From contig JADDOH010023682.1 of assembly GCA_016648135.1 (NCBI GenBank), positions 31,789-95,788 on the forward strand: DNA of 64,000 bases, read 5' to 3'. The position numbers were made by a program, and so were the translations under genes. The DNA is from Agrypnia vestita. Lineage: Eukaryota; Arthropoda; Insecta; Trichoptera; Phryganeidae. The notes beneath the pieces are model-generated. The model made no database searches, was not told the DNA's origin, and worked only from the letters and a program-made list of their open reading frames with translations. The stretch's first letter is position 1. Each line of letters begins with the position of its first letter. Below are positions 11,907-24,270 of the stretch, in pieces.

Positions 11907-12214
11907 TCCAAAGTTTGTGAGTCCACATTTACTATAAAATTGTGATTTTCATGTAAATTTCACGCTTTAAATAACGATACTCCGTATCCTAATTCAATAG
12001 GCATACTGAATATTTTACATAAGATCGCGACAGATCCAACAATCACCATTAGCGCCGGTCACTTAATATTTTCACGGAAAAATTTTAACAATCTTCTGAA
12101 TATTTAAACATGTAATTGATTGGATATTTGTCGATTCACTACATTATATTGACCAACATTCTAAGGTCTTCTCGGTCAATAAGTCACCTATTTTTTAATG
12201 TTGAAAATGTAATT

Positions 12215-14527
12215 ATTGATGTGTCACATCTTTCCTCTCGCTTTCCTGCGATGCGTGGTAGTGATTTCGTGAAAATGGACGGAAATGCGTAACAGGAATC
12301 AAGACGCCGAGGAAGTGCGCGCAATTCCATTTGACCAATGAGCGCACGCGTATCGCTCGCGACGGAAAAATTATCGTTTATAAACAATGAAATCTAACAG
12401 CCGTATATTAAATGATATAAATGTGTTTTTATAAAACAAATATGTGAGAATTACGACTTTTAAGTGATGTATTTTTTTTTGGTAGAATGAATGGTTGATA
12501 TATTAGTTTATGTTTTTGAAGAGAATTCTTTTCCTTTTGAGGAAAATTAGACGGCGCGGATCAAATCAAAAACCATCTATTGCCTAAAAAATATCACATT
12601 TGTACATTGACAGACTGGCTTCAGAAATGTCAATTTTACAAACAAATTGCGTATTGTTGATATTCAATATGTGATATCTCGAAATATATTTGACTATTTG
12701 AAAAAATCTATACGACAAAAATTACGTTCGATATTTTTTCATCTCAAAAATTTTTTTTATCTAAATAATGACTGTAATGGATTTGAATCGTAAACGAAAC
12801 CATTTAAAAACATCTGTTGACGAAAAATGATTTTTTTTTCTGTCCACCAAATTCGTTAATATCATACATAGTACACTGTTTTATCAACACGGTCAAAATT
12901 ATTTACCGACAGCTCACAGTGGGGCAAAATTTAATATTTTTTTAACGCCATTACCAAAATTCAATGAAAGCTCACAGTGCGACAAAATTCAATAATATAG
13001 AGATGCATATACATTTCCTTTACTTGTATTTTATAATTTATAAATATATAGCTTGCGACATAGCCGAGCCCAACAGCAGACAGGAATGTGACAGATTCGA
13101 ACTAATCACCTGTCAAACTATATGTAACCCGTCCCGTTATGCAGAGCCTATGACGTCGCTCTCCGGCAGCTCCATCGGGAGACAATGAAGCCATGTATTC
13201 ACTAGGGGACAAATTATCTCTCAACATCACGCACGGCATAGAGTCTACGTGACGATGCTAGGTTGCGCACTGTTCCGCGACGTCGTGCACAACATAGCGG
13301 GGCATTTCTACGTGCCGCGGAAACGTTGCCATGCGCACGGTACTCGAGCGAGCTCACGGGGACATCAGGCTGCTCGTCGGTATCACGTGGTATGTTTACA
13401 AGTGAATGCGCATGCGCTGTATCTAGCAACTGACATTAATGTGGGGAAACAAATATTGTTCTCCAACTCATCGCCGCACAATTTTGTGGGACACTTCAAA
13501 CCGTGAATATAAAAATTAAATGATGTGAGGGCCAACAGCGCTCTTTACTATTGTCTTGCTTGGCTATGGAAGGCCCGATTATTTGTTATAAATTGTCAAA
13601 ACCAGTTGTTGTCATTCGAGTGAAATTGACAAAAGATCCGTAGGTATTCGAAGATCGCATAGAGTATCCATCCTTCTTTCTCTTTGCAGTAAATAATTTC
13701 GCACCCACCACCTTTTTCTCCTCTTACGTTTCGATGAACTCGTTAAAATAAATAGATACGCAGCTGTCATCATAACCTCATCGAGCGTCAAGTGTAAATA
13801 GATACGCAGCTGTCATCATAACCTCATCGGGTTTTATCATTTTAACATTTCCGCGACAAGTGATATGTGAGTCCCGGTGTGTACACGTCAAATGACGGCG
13901 TCATTGTCCCCGAAACATGAGCGTAGATGTTGATGCGATATGCCGCGACGTGACGATAAAGTAAGATAGAAGAAAGAAGCTGATCAGAAGGTGCGGAGGG
14001 CCCTATAACAAAATATATAATTATAATTTAAACTTACATACTGGATGTCTATCCACAGGTTCCGATATGTGGCGCTTACCGAGTAGCTTCTGCGAGTAGA
14101 TGCGACCGCCCCGGGCCCCGGCTTGAAGTTGATAGACCGCTTCAACTCAGCGCGCACGCACGCACGGGCAGGCGGTTGCGATCCCCGCCGCAGTTGGCGT
14201 GGATTGGGTTTGCACGCTTGTTTGCGAACATCGCTACACGTTATTGTATTGCCCTTGTTTAGGTACCGTGATCAAATTTAACAATCAAATGCAGTTCGCG
14301 CTACAAAAAAAATATTTTACAATACCGTGCAGGATACCTGACTGCGAATTATCCGCCACCATATAGGTGCTGCATAGGGTGCAACATAACAAGCTATTAG
14401 CTTTTTAAAATTTTGATGTAAATTTCTGTTGCTGCTCAATTGATATTTTTAATTGTGAGATGTCAAATGTTACACATCATATGCGACTACTGTTAAAGTT
14501 CGCTCGTTTTATATTTTGTACATTATG
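12215..14527. other. Insertion in the 5' flank of gene A, no gene recognised
   Basis: The 5' flank of gene A matches that of gene B up to about 12205 and resumes at about 14528, so these 2.3 kb are extra. I see no protein family. The open frame 13249-13506 gives an uninformative protein. A short tandem duplication ('atagatacgcagctgtcat' block, period about 46) lies at 13747-13835. Two 'agctcacagtg...caaaatt' motifs lie at 12912 and 12970. The origin of the insert is unknown. Confidence 0.45.
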
Positions 14528-14893
14528 AAATAAGATGACGTGGACTGCCCGATACCGTGCATTAAATGGCAACCTATCCCATACCATCATCATAAGTTTT
14601 ACAAGCGAAAGCTCCCAAATTGATCCTACTCATTCATCGCCTGGAAACGCGGCACATCAGCACGACATGGCTACCAACAAAAGACTATTCAATGTCCGTA
14701 TATTGCAATATTCACGTGTACATTAAAATTACAATCCAGTACAAAGCTGTCATAACATTAACAATGGAATTGATAACGATGAACTCAATATAAGAGTCAT
14801 CAGTTAGGGAATGTTTCTCGAGGGCCTTTTATTAGCTCTCAAGTTAAAATGAAAAATGTAGAATAGCCCAAATGAAATCAGAGATGGTGTGTG
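14528..14893. repeat. Right end of duplication unit A (copy of 21500-21930)
   Basis: It shares 'aaataagatgac', 'ctgcccgataccg', 'ttgataacgatgaactcaat' and 'caaatgaaatcagagatgg' with the sequence just upstream of gene B. It is thus the displaced distal 5' flank of gene A and marks where unit A meets unit B, at about 14893. Confidence 0.75.
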
Positions 14894-16582
14894 TACACTT
14901 CTGTATATCTATTAACTATTTAGATAAGATATGATTAACATCGTGAAATAAAGAACCCTTATAACATAAATTCATACTTTTCTCCTCCCTTACTCCTTTA
15001 CCGAATATTTCTATATCATCATTATGCTTAATGCTTGGAAAAATTCTTCAGCACAGTAGCCAAAACATTGGTTCAGATTTTTCAGCTACGACGTACTACT
15101 TTTTTCAGAGCCCCGCACTAATGTAAGTTTTCTCTGAATTAAGAGATGTAGAATCTAATATTTCTCTTAATGTGTCATTACATGTACGACATATTGAAAT
15201 TTTTGGAACTCTTTTACATAAACTTCTTTCTTAATACCTAGACATGCAATCAGTCATTATATATATTTGATAATCGGTCGGGGAGGTTCACATGAAAATC
15301 AAATAACCTTGCTGCAAATTGTTCAATCTTTATTACATCGATACTAAAATACATTATGTTTTACAATTATTGTGATTTTCTAGCTACCATCATGTGAAAA
15401 ACGTGGTATCATCAGGGGGAAGGAAGATATTGTATATTTTTTCAGCAGGATCCTAAAGGTTTCTATACAAAAAAAAAATTGACAGATTTCACTTTAATAT
15501 ATAATAGATTATTTGATCGCACAATTATTTTAAGGAAAGGGGTGGTGTAGGTAGGGTAAGTGAAAAATCCTTTTTTCGCAATACTTGAAGATACTAGAAG
15601 AATAAGCATGCAAAATTTAGGTCAAATTAATCAAACAATGTAGATTTATATAGAAAACAGACTTAAAGACACTGAATTTAAAGATTCATCACGTAAAAGT
15701 AAACGTGCAATGTTGTAAATAGCGGCAATTTCACGATCGGTATGATAACGCAAAACTATTGAGCCTAGTGTTGGCTCACGTAGATGAAGACTCAGCTTCG
15801 CTCCCATCCTTTTTGGGTGCCATTGACACGGAAAATTGGTACAAGATGACCATGTAGGTAGTTAGGGCTCCGATTATCTAAAAAAATAAAATTAGAAAAT
15901 AATTTTACTTCATACAATCAAAAGTAAATATTGAGCTTATTTGTATCGATTACGTTATAAGAACTGTGGAAAGGATTAGGTCTGCACTTAATGAAAGGAT
16001 CCTTCAAGTAAAAACGTTAATTTTCAAGAGGATGAAGCTACGGGGAGCAAGTAAATTGATAATATTGCTTGCCCAACGTAACTTGGCATGCGGCGAATTT
16101 GGAAATAAAACCCGCCCCGCCCGCACCCCTGTCATTTAGTTCAATTTTGTATTTGGTCGGGAGCTGTGACATCTTGATTACCAATACACACTGAATTATT
16201 ATGTCCAAAACATCCTAAACAGTCCGGAATGGTGCAAGAATAATTGGCAATGAAGTATTAAAGTTTTGCGAAGCTGAAAAAGCGAATAATGGACCGATAT
16301 TACTATCTGGCAGCTTGACAGATAGAACGGCCGCCATTATTGCATGGTTTCTTTAGTGCTGCCCGACCAAATTTCTGTATTTAATACGACACCGGTCACC
16401 GGACATTCTGTACATTATGTATTGTGTAATAAATTTACACCCTGACAACTTTTGTTACGCGGCAGGGACGCCTTCCCTCGCACACCAAGTTACAGTGGTA
16501 CGTCTATAGTACAGCAGTCAAAAGGACACCGGACAAGTCTGGGCGCATAAAAGAGGTCCGCTTGATCTAGTGATGGATACAC
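14894..16582. repeat. Left end of duplication unit B (copy also at 49767-51023)
   Basis: From 'tgtacacttctgtat' onward, this region, holding the last exon of gene B and part of its intron 3, is matched by 49767-51023. That includes 'tcagctacgacgtact', the last exon, and the closing 'tctagtgatggatacac'. The copy at 49.8-51.0 kb lacks the roughly 0.43 kb insert at about 16072-16497. Confidence 0.88.
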
Positions 16583-19500
16583 AACACTGCATATAATTAG
16601 CATTAACAGCATATTTGAAAATAATATAAATTCTAAAGTGATAAAACCTACGGTAAAGTGTAGTGTATTGTTAATAGGAAACAGTCCAGCAGCTGAAAAC
16701 CTCGGGTAGGTGTGCAGCATGTGGGTCGACATGAGGTGGAGCTGGAAGAACGGAAAGAAACATTGTTGAAATTGTAGCATAAAGAGTAGAGAGTCATCGG
16801 TGGGAAGTGTCGCTTGTATGCATAAGAAGGTATGCGTGAAGGACACTCGCCTTTAACATTCAGGCTATTTACAGTGTTCGATGCAGGAATGGGGTATACA
16901 ATAATGGCAGGAATATTTAAAAAACTAAGCCATAAAAACCAAGTTTTTATTGTACACCCTTTCTCATTGAAACAGGTTTCGCGCCTACTCCACGCGTAGG
17001 GCTCGAAAATTAAACAATATATAAATCGTTAAAATCTCGAAATATCCAAAATTATACTATAATTATTTAAAAAAATTTAACGAAAATTTGTTAGATCATT
17101 TTTATCGTCGCCACGAGTTTGCCTGCAAAGATTCAGCTCGATTGGATCGCGAGAAAAGGATTAATTTTTTCGGCCGATTAGCAGACGCCACGAGTTAAAA
17201 GAAAGGGAGTAAAAAAGAAAAAAATGTTTTGCAGTCACCGAGGATTGCTAATTTAAAATGTACTTAATTATAGATTTTATCATTTATCTTCCCCTTCGAA
17301 ATCATATTTCCTATAAAATCTCGAATTCAGTACATTATAAATAAGTAATCCTCGAAGAATATGAGGCAGTCAGGAAATCCAAAATAATGATCGCCCACAA
17401 GATGGCTGACGTTCGATAACCGGACAAGCAGAAATAGAAGATGTGGAAATGAGCAGGCGTACTAATTTTGAAAAATAAACAAAATTGCCGCGTTTTGCCC
17501 AATCCAATTGCAAAGTGGAGCTCCTCCAACGTGACTGAGATGCAACATTTCCCAGTATACGTTTGTTCGAACGACAAAAAAGGTCATGTACTTATTAATA
17601 AATTACAAAAATATTTTCACGGGACCGTGGCAATAAGAGGCAAATGAAACACTTAAAACAATTTAATTTTTAATACGTAAAGTCATTGGATACGAATTTA
17701 AAAGGAGCACGGTTTTTAAATTTACTCTAAATGCTTTTAGAATATTTCACTCACTAATTATTCAATTTCGCGATTCGCACTAATTATCTTCGCTGCACTT
17801 TATTCACCCTGAATAACTTATCCTCAAATATAGATGCACGTTACTTAAATCAGTCAGGTTCGCAACTACAAAACTTCTCATTTGTCGGTAGGTGCACGCG
17901 CGCTAGCAATACACGCCGCACGATTTCACCTATCTGTGGATTTCTTTAGAATGCTGTCAACACTGACGTACCTAATGTTGCGTAATAGTCGGTCTTTTTT
18001 TCTTTAAATATCGCTGTCTCTATGTTTCCAACATTTATGAGAATGGCCCAGTCAATTCCAGATTGGTGTGGATCATTAGAGATATTTCGATAATACATAA
18101 TTTCTTCTGATTCTACCATATTCTGACCATAAAATAGTTTAATATAAACCTTTAATAATAATCAATAAAAAATAATAATAAATCACCTCCTTGTAAAAAA
18201 TTACCCAATTTCTACCTAAATTTAAAACAAATGACAAATCTTTATACGACGTTTACCTTATCAGCGATTTCTTCATCCGTTTCCTCAGCCATCATGTTAT
18301 TAATAAGACAAGAAGTTTGCTTTGCCTGAAAACAGTTTTTTGTTAATTTTGTCAAATTTTTGGTGTTAGTATTTCGTACGAATATGTCGGGTTTTAAACA
18401 TTAGTTATAAGTAGTGTTTAAAACCCGTTTAGTACCAATATTATAATCTTATCGCGAGATTGTAAAAACAAAATTAATAACAAAATAGAGCATTCTCCAA
18501 CACTCTGAACGTTTAGAACAAATTGGAAAAAACTGGAAGGTTCTAGCATACTCAGGAATATCCATGAACATTTGCGAAATGACGGTTTCTTATAATAGCA
18601 TATGACGCAATAGTCTGTTTTGAGGTTTAGTGGATGCTAGATATTTATAAAAGTAACAAGTGAAGTGAAACGATGGGCGGCGAATCAGTGCGCATTATTA
18701 CCAGCGACATAAATTGAAAGAGTACCTACGTGCGGAATCCTCGATGGCAAACCAGCGCGATAAGGAATAATAAGGTAACAATTTGTGCAACATAAATAAA
18801 AGTATTAATTAAGATAAATGATAGACTCACAGAGACGAAGCTTTTTATAATATATGGGAAACGTGTAATAATTATCGTCTGTGGACAAAACCAGTACGAG
18901 TCTAAAGACAGGCTTAAATGACCACTATACTATATAACGTTCAGCGATTTCACCAAAGATCATCCCCACATCTATATGTATGTACGGAATATATATTATT
19001 TATATACCTCATTTAGCAACCCAAACAAAAGTGTAATAATATAAATAAAATTATTTTATATAAATATGCTATCGCCATCTAATTGATTGCTTGGTTTAAA
19101 GTCAATCCTATGAAACAGTATATAGATTAGGGTGGGCCATTAATTTATGGAAAAAAAATCATCTTGTATTGAAATCCAATAGCTAAAAAATGTTGCTAAA
19201 TCACGTCTATGTTCAGTATATACAAATTTTCATAACGATTAGGTAACATCTTCTGTCTCCAGATTGACCTTAAATTTATGAAAATCGCCATAATATATCA
19301 CTTTTTTGAACTTGATTAAAATTTTCATTTATGTGTGTAATTCGTATACATATATATATACTATAAAAATTAAAGCTCTTCTCTATATATCTTATTTTTT
19401 GTTTGATATAATGTTATAGCTTTCTTCTAAAATGGTGTGATTTATTCATGCTTATTAAATCACGTCTTGTTTCCTAAAACTTTATTATTTCTTCGTAAAA

Positions 19501-21199
19501 AAACACGATGCCTTTAATATCACCAAGCATAGGACATTTTAATTATTTCCGACTTCAACAAGCGCAAAAAAATATTTGAAGTAGTCGAAGTAATACAGAT
19601 GCACGAGTCGTTGTGCTCGAGCGTATTTCAATGCGCTTGCCCTCCTCACTTCAACTCATTTTCTGTCAAAACAAAGCTGTATAAGTGCTATTATTTATTG
19701 CAAAGGACTATATTTTTTGCACTAAAACATTAAAATAAACGATATATATCTCATCTTGCAGTAACATTAATAACAGACAGAAAATAGGATAAAAAATACT
19801 TTTTTCGCAATTTTGAGGTCAATCCGGAGACAGGGTGATTCTCAATTTAAATAGTAGTTTACGTCATTTGGCACCATTCTGTCGGTATTAGAATCGCGCC
19901 ATTCAAAAAAAAAATTTTGCCCTGCCCTGAGTTTGAGGCAAAATATTTTGTAAAACTTATTTATGATATTCATCCGAATTATTTATATTTAACACATACA
20001 CTGGAATACACTTGAATATTGAAAATTATTTGAAAATTACTGGATTTTTAACTAAATTTGATGATTATTATACCTCTGTGGACAAAATCTAGTAATTGTG
20101 TTTTTAGCACTTATTTTGATATAGAAGTTTATGTGTCTGGGAGACCCATAGTCTGCTATCAAAAATTAAAAAAAAAACTCACCTCTTCTTCAGCAGAATT
20201 GCAGGTATAAATCAGCGTGCACATGTTCCAGTAGTTCATCGAACTTTGGACCAACGCCAGCGAGAACATCTCCCAGCGAATTTGAGATTCGCCAGCCGAA
20301 GATATCACCAGAGACATCAGATGAAATATTTGAAAAACGGTATTCAAGAATGAGCCCGAGATTATCGCGAACATTATCATTGAGAAGTATTCGTTGATCA
20401 GGAAATTGCAGGCGCAGATTTTAGCGTACGCCTTCCAAGCGAGGTCCAATTTTTCCAACACGATGTGGTTCCTGGAAAGTGCATCGCATTTTCGCCAAAT
20501 GTCTCGAGAAGTCGATTTCTTGGAAGCAGCCGTCGTGTCTTGTATAGAAGAGATTTTGATTATCTCTTCGTTTAGTATGCGAAAGTTTGATATAGCGACG
20601 TATATGAGGAACGAACATGTCATTTGTATGTAAGTGGTGTAGAAAGTACTGCTGTTTTTCACGATCATTACTGGCAAGTCTGTGAAATTTTCCAAAAGTG
20701 GACTCAATTTCGTGACGCATGCCATATATAAAAAATAAAAAATCTGTTGCATGACAACGAACAAAAAAAATTTTTTTTTTTTTTTTTGAAAATTAGTTTT
20801 ACTTCCCAGTTTCACGAAAATATTATCAATTTCGTTTGAAAATTCGAAATTCTTCGCTAAATTGTCGATTTTCACGAACATGAAGGTTAAAATGCAATGT
20901 AACGTCATAAATCCGGAATATATTTGAAATTTTTCTCCATAGAGGTACGTTTTGTCAGTACTCCTGTCGTCCAGTTTGTACCAGTCTAAAGGAATCACGA
21001 GAATGAAGGAACTCCAGTAAATTATTCCTGGAATCAGAATTTTGGCGACGTCAAGGCGGCTCAGAGTAGTTTTAGACTTTCCGGGAAAAATATGATAGTT
21101 AAACGGGAGCAAACTGGATATTCGGCCCATAACAACGATAGGCGATATGGCCTCGTTCATCGAATTGGCTTCGAAAAACTTTTGATAATATCTCTTCAT
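15776..21199 (-). CDS. Gustatory receptor B, complete, 425 aa
   Basis: Insect gustatory receptor, a probable ligand-gated channel of taste neurons; the ligand cannot be read from sequence. Minus-strand exons are: 21199-20183 (339 codons, first ATG MKRYYQKFFEAN; the frame opens further upstream without an ATG), donor GTGAGT; 18325-18257 (23 codons, ...CLINNMMAEETDEEI..., donor GTAAAC); 16741-16652 (30 codons, PRFSAAGLFPINN, donor GTAGGT); 15877-15776 (33 codons plus TGA, acceptor TTTAG). All junctions are phase 0. Hydrophobic stretches near residues 49-72, 93-112, 145-165, 180-205 and 262-300, plus the last one spanning exons 3 and 4, fit the inverted 7-helix GR layout. The last exon carries TTYMVILYQF and then a charged 16-residue extension (APKKDGSEAESSST at its end) that genes C, D and E lack. 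It is nearly identical to gene A across exons. Confidence 0.92.
16072..16497. mobile_element. Possible MITE in gene B intron 3
   Basis: The copy at 49.8-51.0 kb lacks about 0.43 kb here. The insert ends are imperfect inverted repeats: 'caacgtaacttggcatgcgg' on the left, and a right end whose complement reads 'cactgtaacttggtgtgcga'. No clean target duplication or coding sequence was seen, so the class is unknown and the ends are approximate. Confidence 0.55.
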
Positions 21200-21930
21200 C
21201 AGTCCAATGTTTGTGAGGTGAAATTTACTATAAAAATGATTATTTTGTAAATTCACGCTTAATAACGATGCTCCGTATCGTAATTCAATAGGAACACTGA
21301 GTTTTTACATAAGATCACGACAGATCCGATAATTTTCATTAGCGCCGGTCACTTAACATTTTAATGGAAAACTAACTTCTGAATATTTAATCGTGTAATT
21401 GATTGGATATTTGTCGATATACTAAATTTTTTTGACCAACACTCCAAGGTCTTCTAGGTTAATTAGTCACCTATTTTTCAATGTTGAAAATATAATTATT
21501 ACCAAATAAGATGACTGCCCGATACCGAACACTAAATGGAAACGCATCGCGTACCCCGGACCGTTTCGCAAGTGAAAACTCCCAAATTGATCGTACTCAT
21601 TCGTCACCAGGTAGGTACATGGCAACCGTGGTATGCCGCAATGCGGCACAACAGCTCGACATGGCTGCCAACAAAAGGCACACTGCCGTACACTACAATA
21701 TTCATTTATACATTAAAATCTCATCAGTACAAAGTTGACATAACATTTACAATAGTATTGATAACGATGAACTCAATATAAGAGAGATCACACAGTTGGG
21801 GAAGGCGTCTGGGGGCTTTGAAATGAAAAGTTTTCTAAGTTGTAGAGGGCCTTTTATTACCTCTCAAGTTAGAATGTACATCGAATATAAAACTTAATAC
21901 AGCTCAAATGAAATCAGAGATGGTGTGTTG

Positions 21931-24252
21931 GCACACTTTGGAAGATCTGCGGGAGCGTTGCGTGAACTCTTCGAGACAGGAGCTCAAGCAAATGAATCTA
22001 GTTTGCAACGGGAAAGTTTTCTTATCCCGCTCTCATAATTCTTATCATTGCACGATCCGTGCAAATTGCAGGGGAAAGCTTAAATTACCAGCTGTCATCA
22101 CATTCGTCCTGTCGGCACTTTCCATGCGACTTATCATTCACAGATATTCACAACATACGGAGATAATTGTGTAAGTGTTACCGCCTGAGCGGATCCTGTA
22201 ACAATACACATGTAACAATTTAATGTTACGTGTGTGATGACACATTTCAATCACAAAAGAACAAATCCACAGCAAGGCCAAGTTCGTTCGTACCACGCCT
22301 AGGCGGTCCCGACTCCAAGGCCACAGGGATCCCAATATCCTTCGCACTTTGAGGCTGCAACCAGTGTGTCTAGGGTGTCTATATTACCAGATGGTACTCA
22401 CGTTTTGGTGATGCAGCTTGGTCCAGATAGCAGGGTCGCCGCGGGGTTTCTAACTCCTCCTAAATGATGCACTGAATGTAGCGTGTACAAGTCACCGGGA
22501 GTTTATTCAATCAAGATACAATATAAGTTGAAAAGCGTTAATCTTACATATGTTAGTAGCAAGAGATCGCGGGACCGCGGATCGGTTTTATTAGTGCATA
22601 TTGGTGCACGCGAGTTTAAATGTCTAATAGGTAATTCGTAAAGTCGCGACGCGTTACGCGGGTCTCGTAGTATTGGCGGTCAAGCGAACGGAACAGGGAT
22701 GAAGGTCTTCTCGCTCGCCGCCTGTAGGTCGGTTGCTTCCCATGGACGCCAGATGCCGCCCGTGTGGTGGAATCCACCACAGGAGATAGTGGAACGAACT
22801 TGGCCTTGCATGCCTTAAATACCCCTAAAAGGGAAAAATACAAAGAGACACAAAAAATAAAACAATATTTTCATACTTTTGGCAAGAGACACCAGGACCG
22901 GACTTCTCAGCCGTGCAAGCGCGTATTACTACTAGTAATCTGTCTACTATGTCTTATGTCCATCTGTTAGAAGCATGAATTTTGTTAGACACGTGTGACG
23001 CTTAAGGCATGCTGTATGTATTGTTTGAATGTTTTCGCGTTTACTGCATATATGTGTATGTGATAAGTAAATATAAGACAGATGAAGATACATGATGTTT
23101 ATAAATACTCACGATTTACAACAGTCGGTTTATTAATGAGAATGGTTACATAAGGGTTTATTGCGTAGTATAATAGATAATGCTATTATCGGCTACGGCG
23201 GTCAACAAAAGAGTACCGCTTGGGCCGCGAGAGACCGGTACATCTTCGGCCTGGTCGGCCTCCCATTGGCGGCTGATTATAATAAAAATATTGATGTTTA
23301 AATAACCCCTTCTCCTCCAAACCTTATTTTGAAAATTTCTAAATGCCAGAGTTGTGTTGCCCCGCAAAGGTCTTTCTCCATAACGCATCTGGTGGGGATA
23401 ATCAAATCACCATCGTTTGAGTGAAATGAAAAATGTACTTATTTTCGTGTTTTTATAAAGTAAAAAAAAATTGTTTGAAATAAACAAGGTAGTGTTCTTA
23501 AGTATTGAAGCCCGAGTCGTAGAAGACGAATGATAGTGACACAACGGTATTAATTTAATCTTGTTTATTATGCTATTACTGGCTGTTCGTACCCGGCGTT
23601 GCCCGGGGTTAAGATTAAGCTAAGAAGAAGTTTGTGGTGACACACAAAGGTTCCATTGTTTTGGAAAGTCTCAAATAAAAATAATGTTTCCATTTACTTT
23701 AGGCTGGGATGGAAGGGATGTCTAGGGGGAAATGTTGCCTATGCTACCCGCCGGGTCCTAAAGAATAAGTGTGCAAAAATTGAGTATATCAGGGGGAGGA
23801 GGAAAGGTAAAGGGGGAGAGGTAAATGTCACTTACATTACCCGCCATGTTCTAAGGAATAAGTATGCAAAATTTGGTTAAGATCGGACAAACGGTGTAGA
23901 TTTGTATAGTGAACACACAGACATTGTTTTATATGTATAGATGTAAACACGTGCGTTTTGAAATGCAACGTTGTGTTAACACATCAACCGACTGTTGTTC
24001 GAGTTTTGTGAACACAAAAATACGTAGGATAAAGGCATTAAGACCAGGATAGGTATAAAAAGACAATATTATTTATTGTTATTAAACATTTATTTAAAAT
24101 ACACATTTACACTAGCATGAAACATTTTCATTGTTTTTGATAATATGATAATTGAAGATAAGTCACACGATGTATGTACAAAGTAAAGTGTGAATAAGGC
24201 GGATCTGTAAAGCCTTAAAATGAAACCTCCAAGAGAGAACATAAATCAATTG
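21931..24252. other. Spacer between genes B and C, no gene recognised
   Basis: It contains a GC-richer block (about 22300-22850), a second moderately GC-rich block (about 23110-23400) and a dispersed repeat (23581-23930). None of the short open frames resembles a known protein. Parts may be remnants of LTR elements, but no paired ends were found. Confidence 0.4.
23581..23930 (+). repeat. Dispersed repeat with 'cccggcgttgcccggg' head
   Basis: It starts with a GC-rich imperfect palindrome (acccggcgttgcccggggtt) and continues with 'aaaggttccattgtttt', 'ggctgggatg', 'gccgggtcctaaagaataag' and 'tgtagatttgtatag'. A related copy is at 36820-37060, and the tail block recurs at about 15595-15660 and 50490-50560. 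Such heads are common in interspersed repeats of arthropod genomes; I cannot name the class. Confidence 0.65.
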
Positions 24253-24258
24253 TTTATT
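24253..24258 (-). promoter_or_regulatory. Candidate poly(A) signal AATAAA of gene C
   Basis: AATAAA on the minus strand, 12 bases after the stop codon of gene C. It is the only canonical signal close to that stop. Confidence 0.5.
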
Positions 24259-24270
24259 GGAGTCTGGCTG

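Noticed and set aside
13249..13506. Possible small gene
   Set aside because: No recognisable domain and no splice or start support; it lies in an unexplained insert.
16490..16846. A 118-codon minus-strand protein
   Set aside because: It is only GR exon 3 of gene B read through both splice sites into introns.
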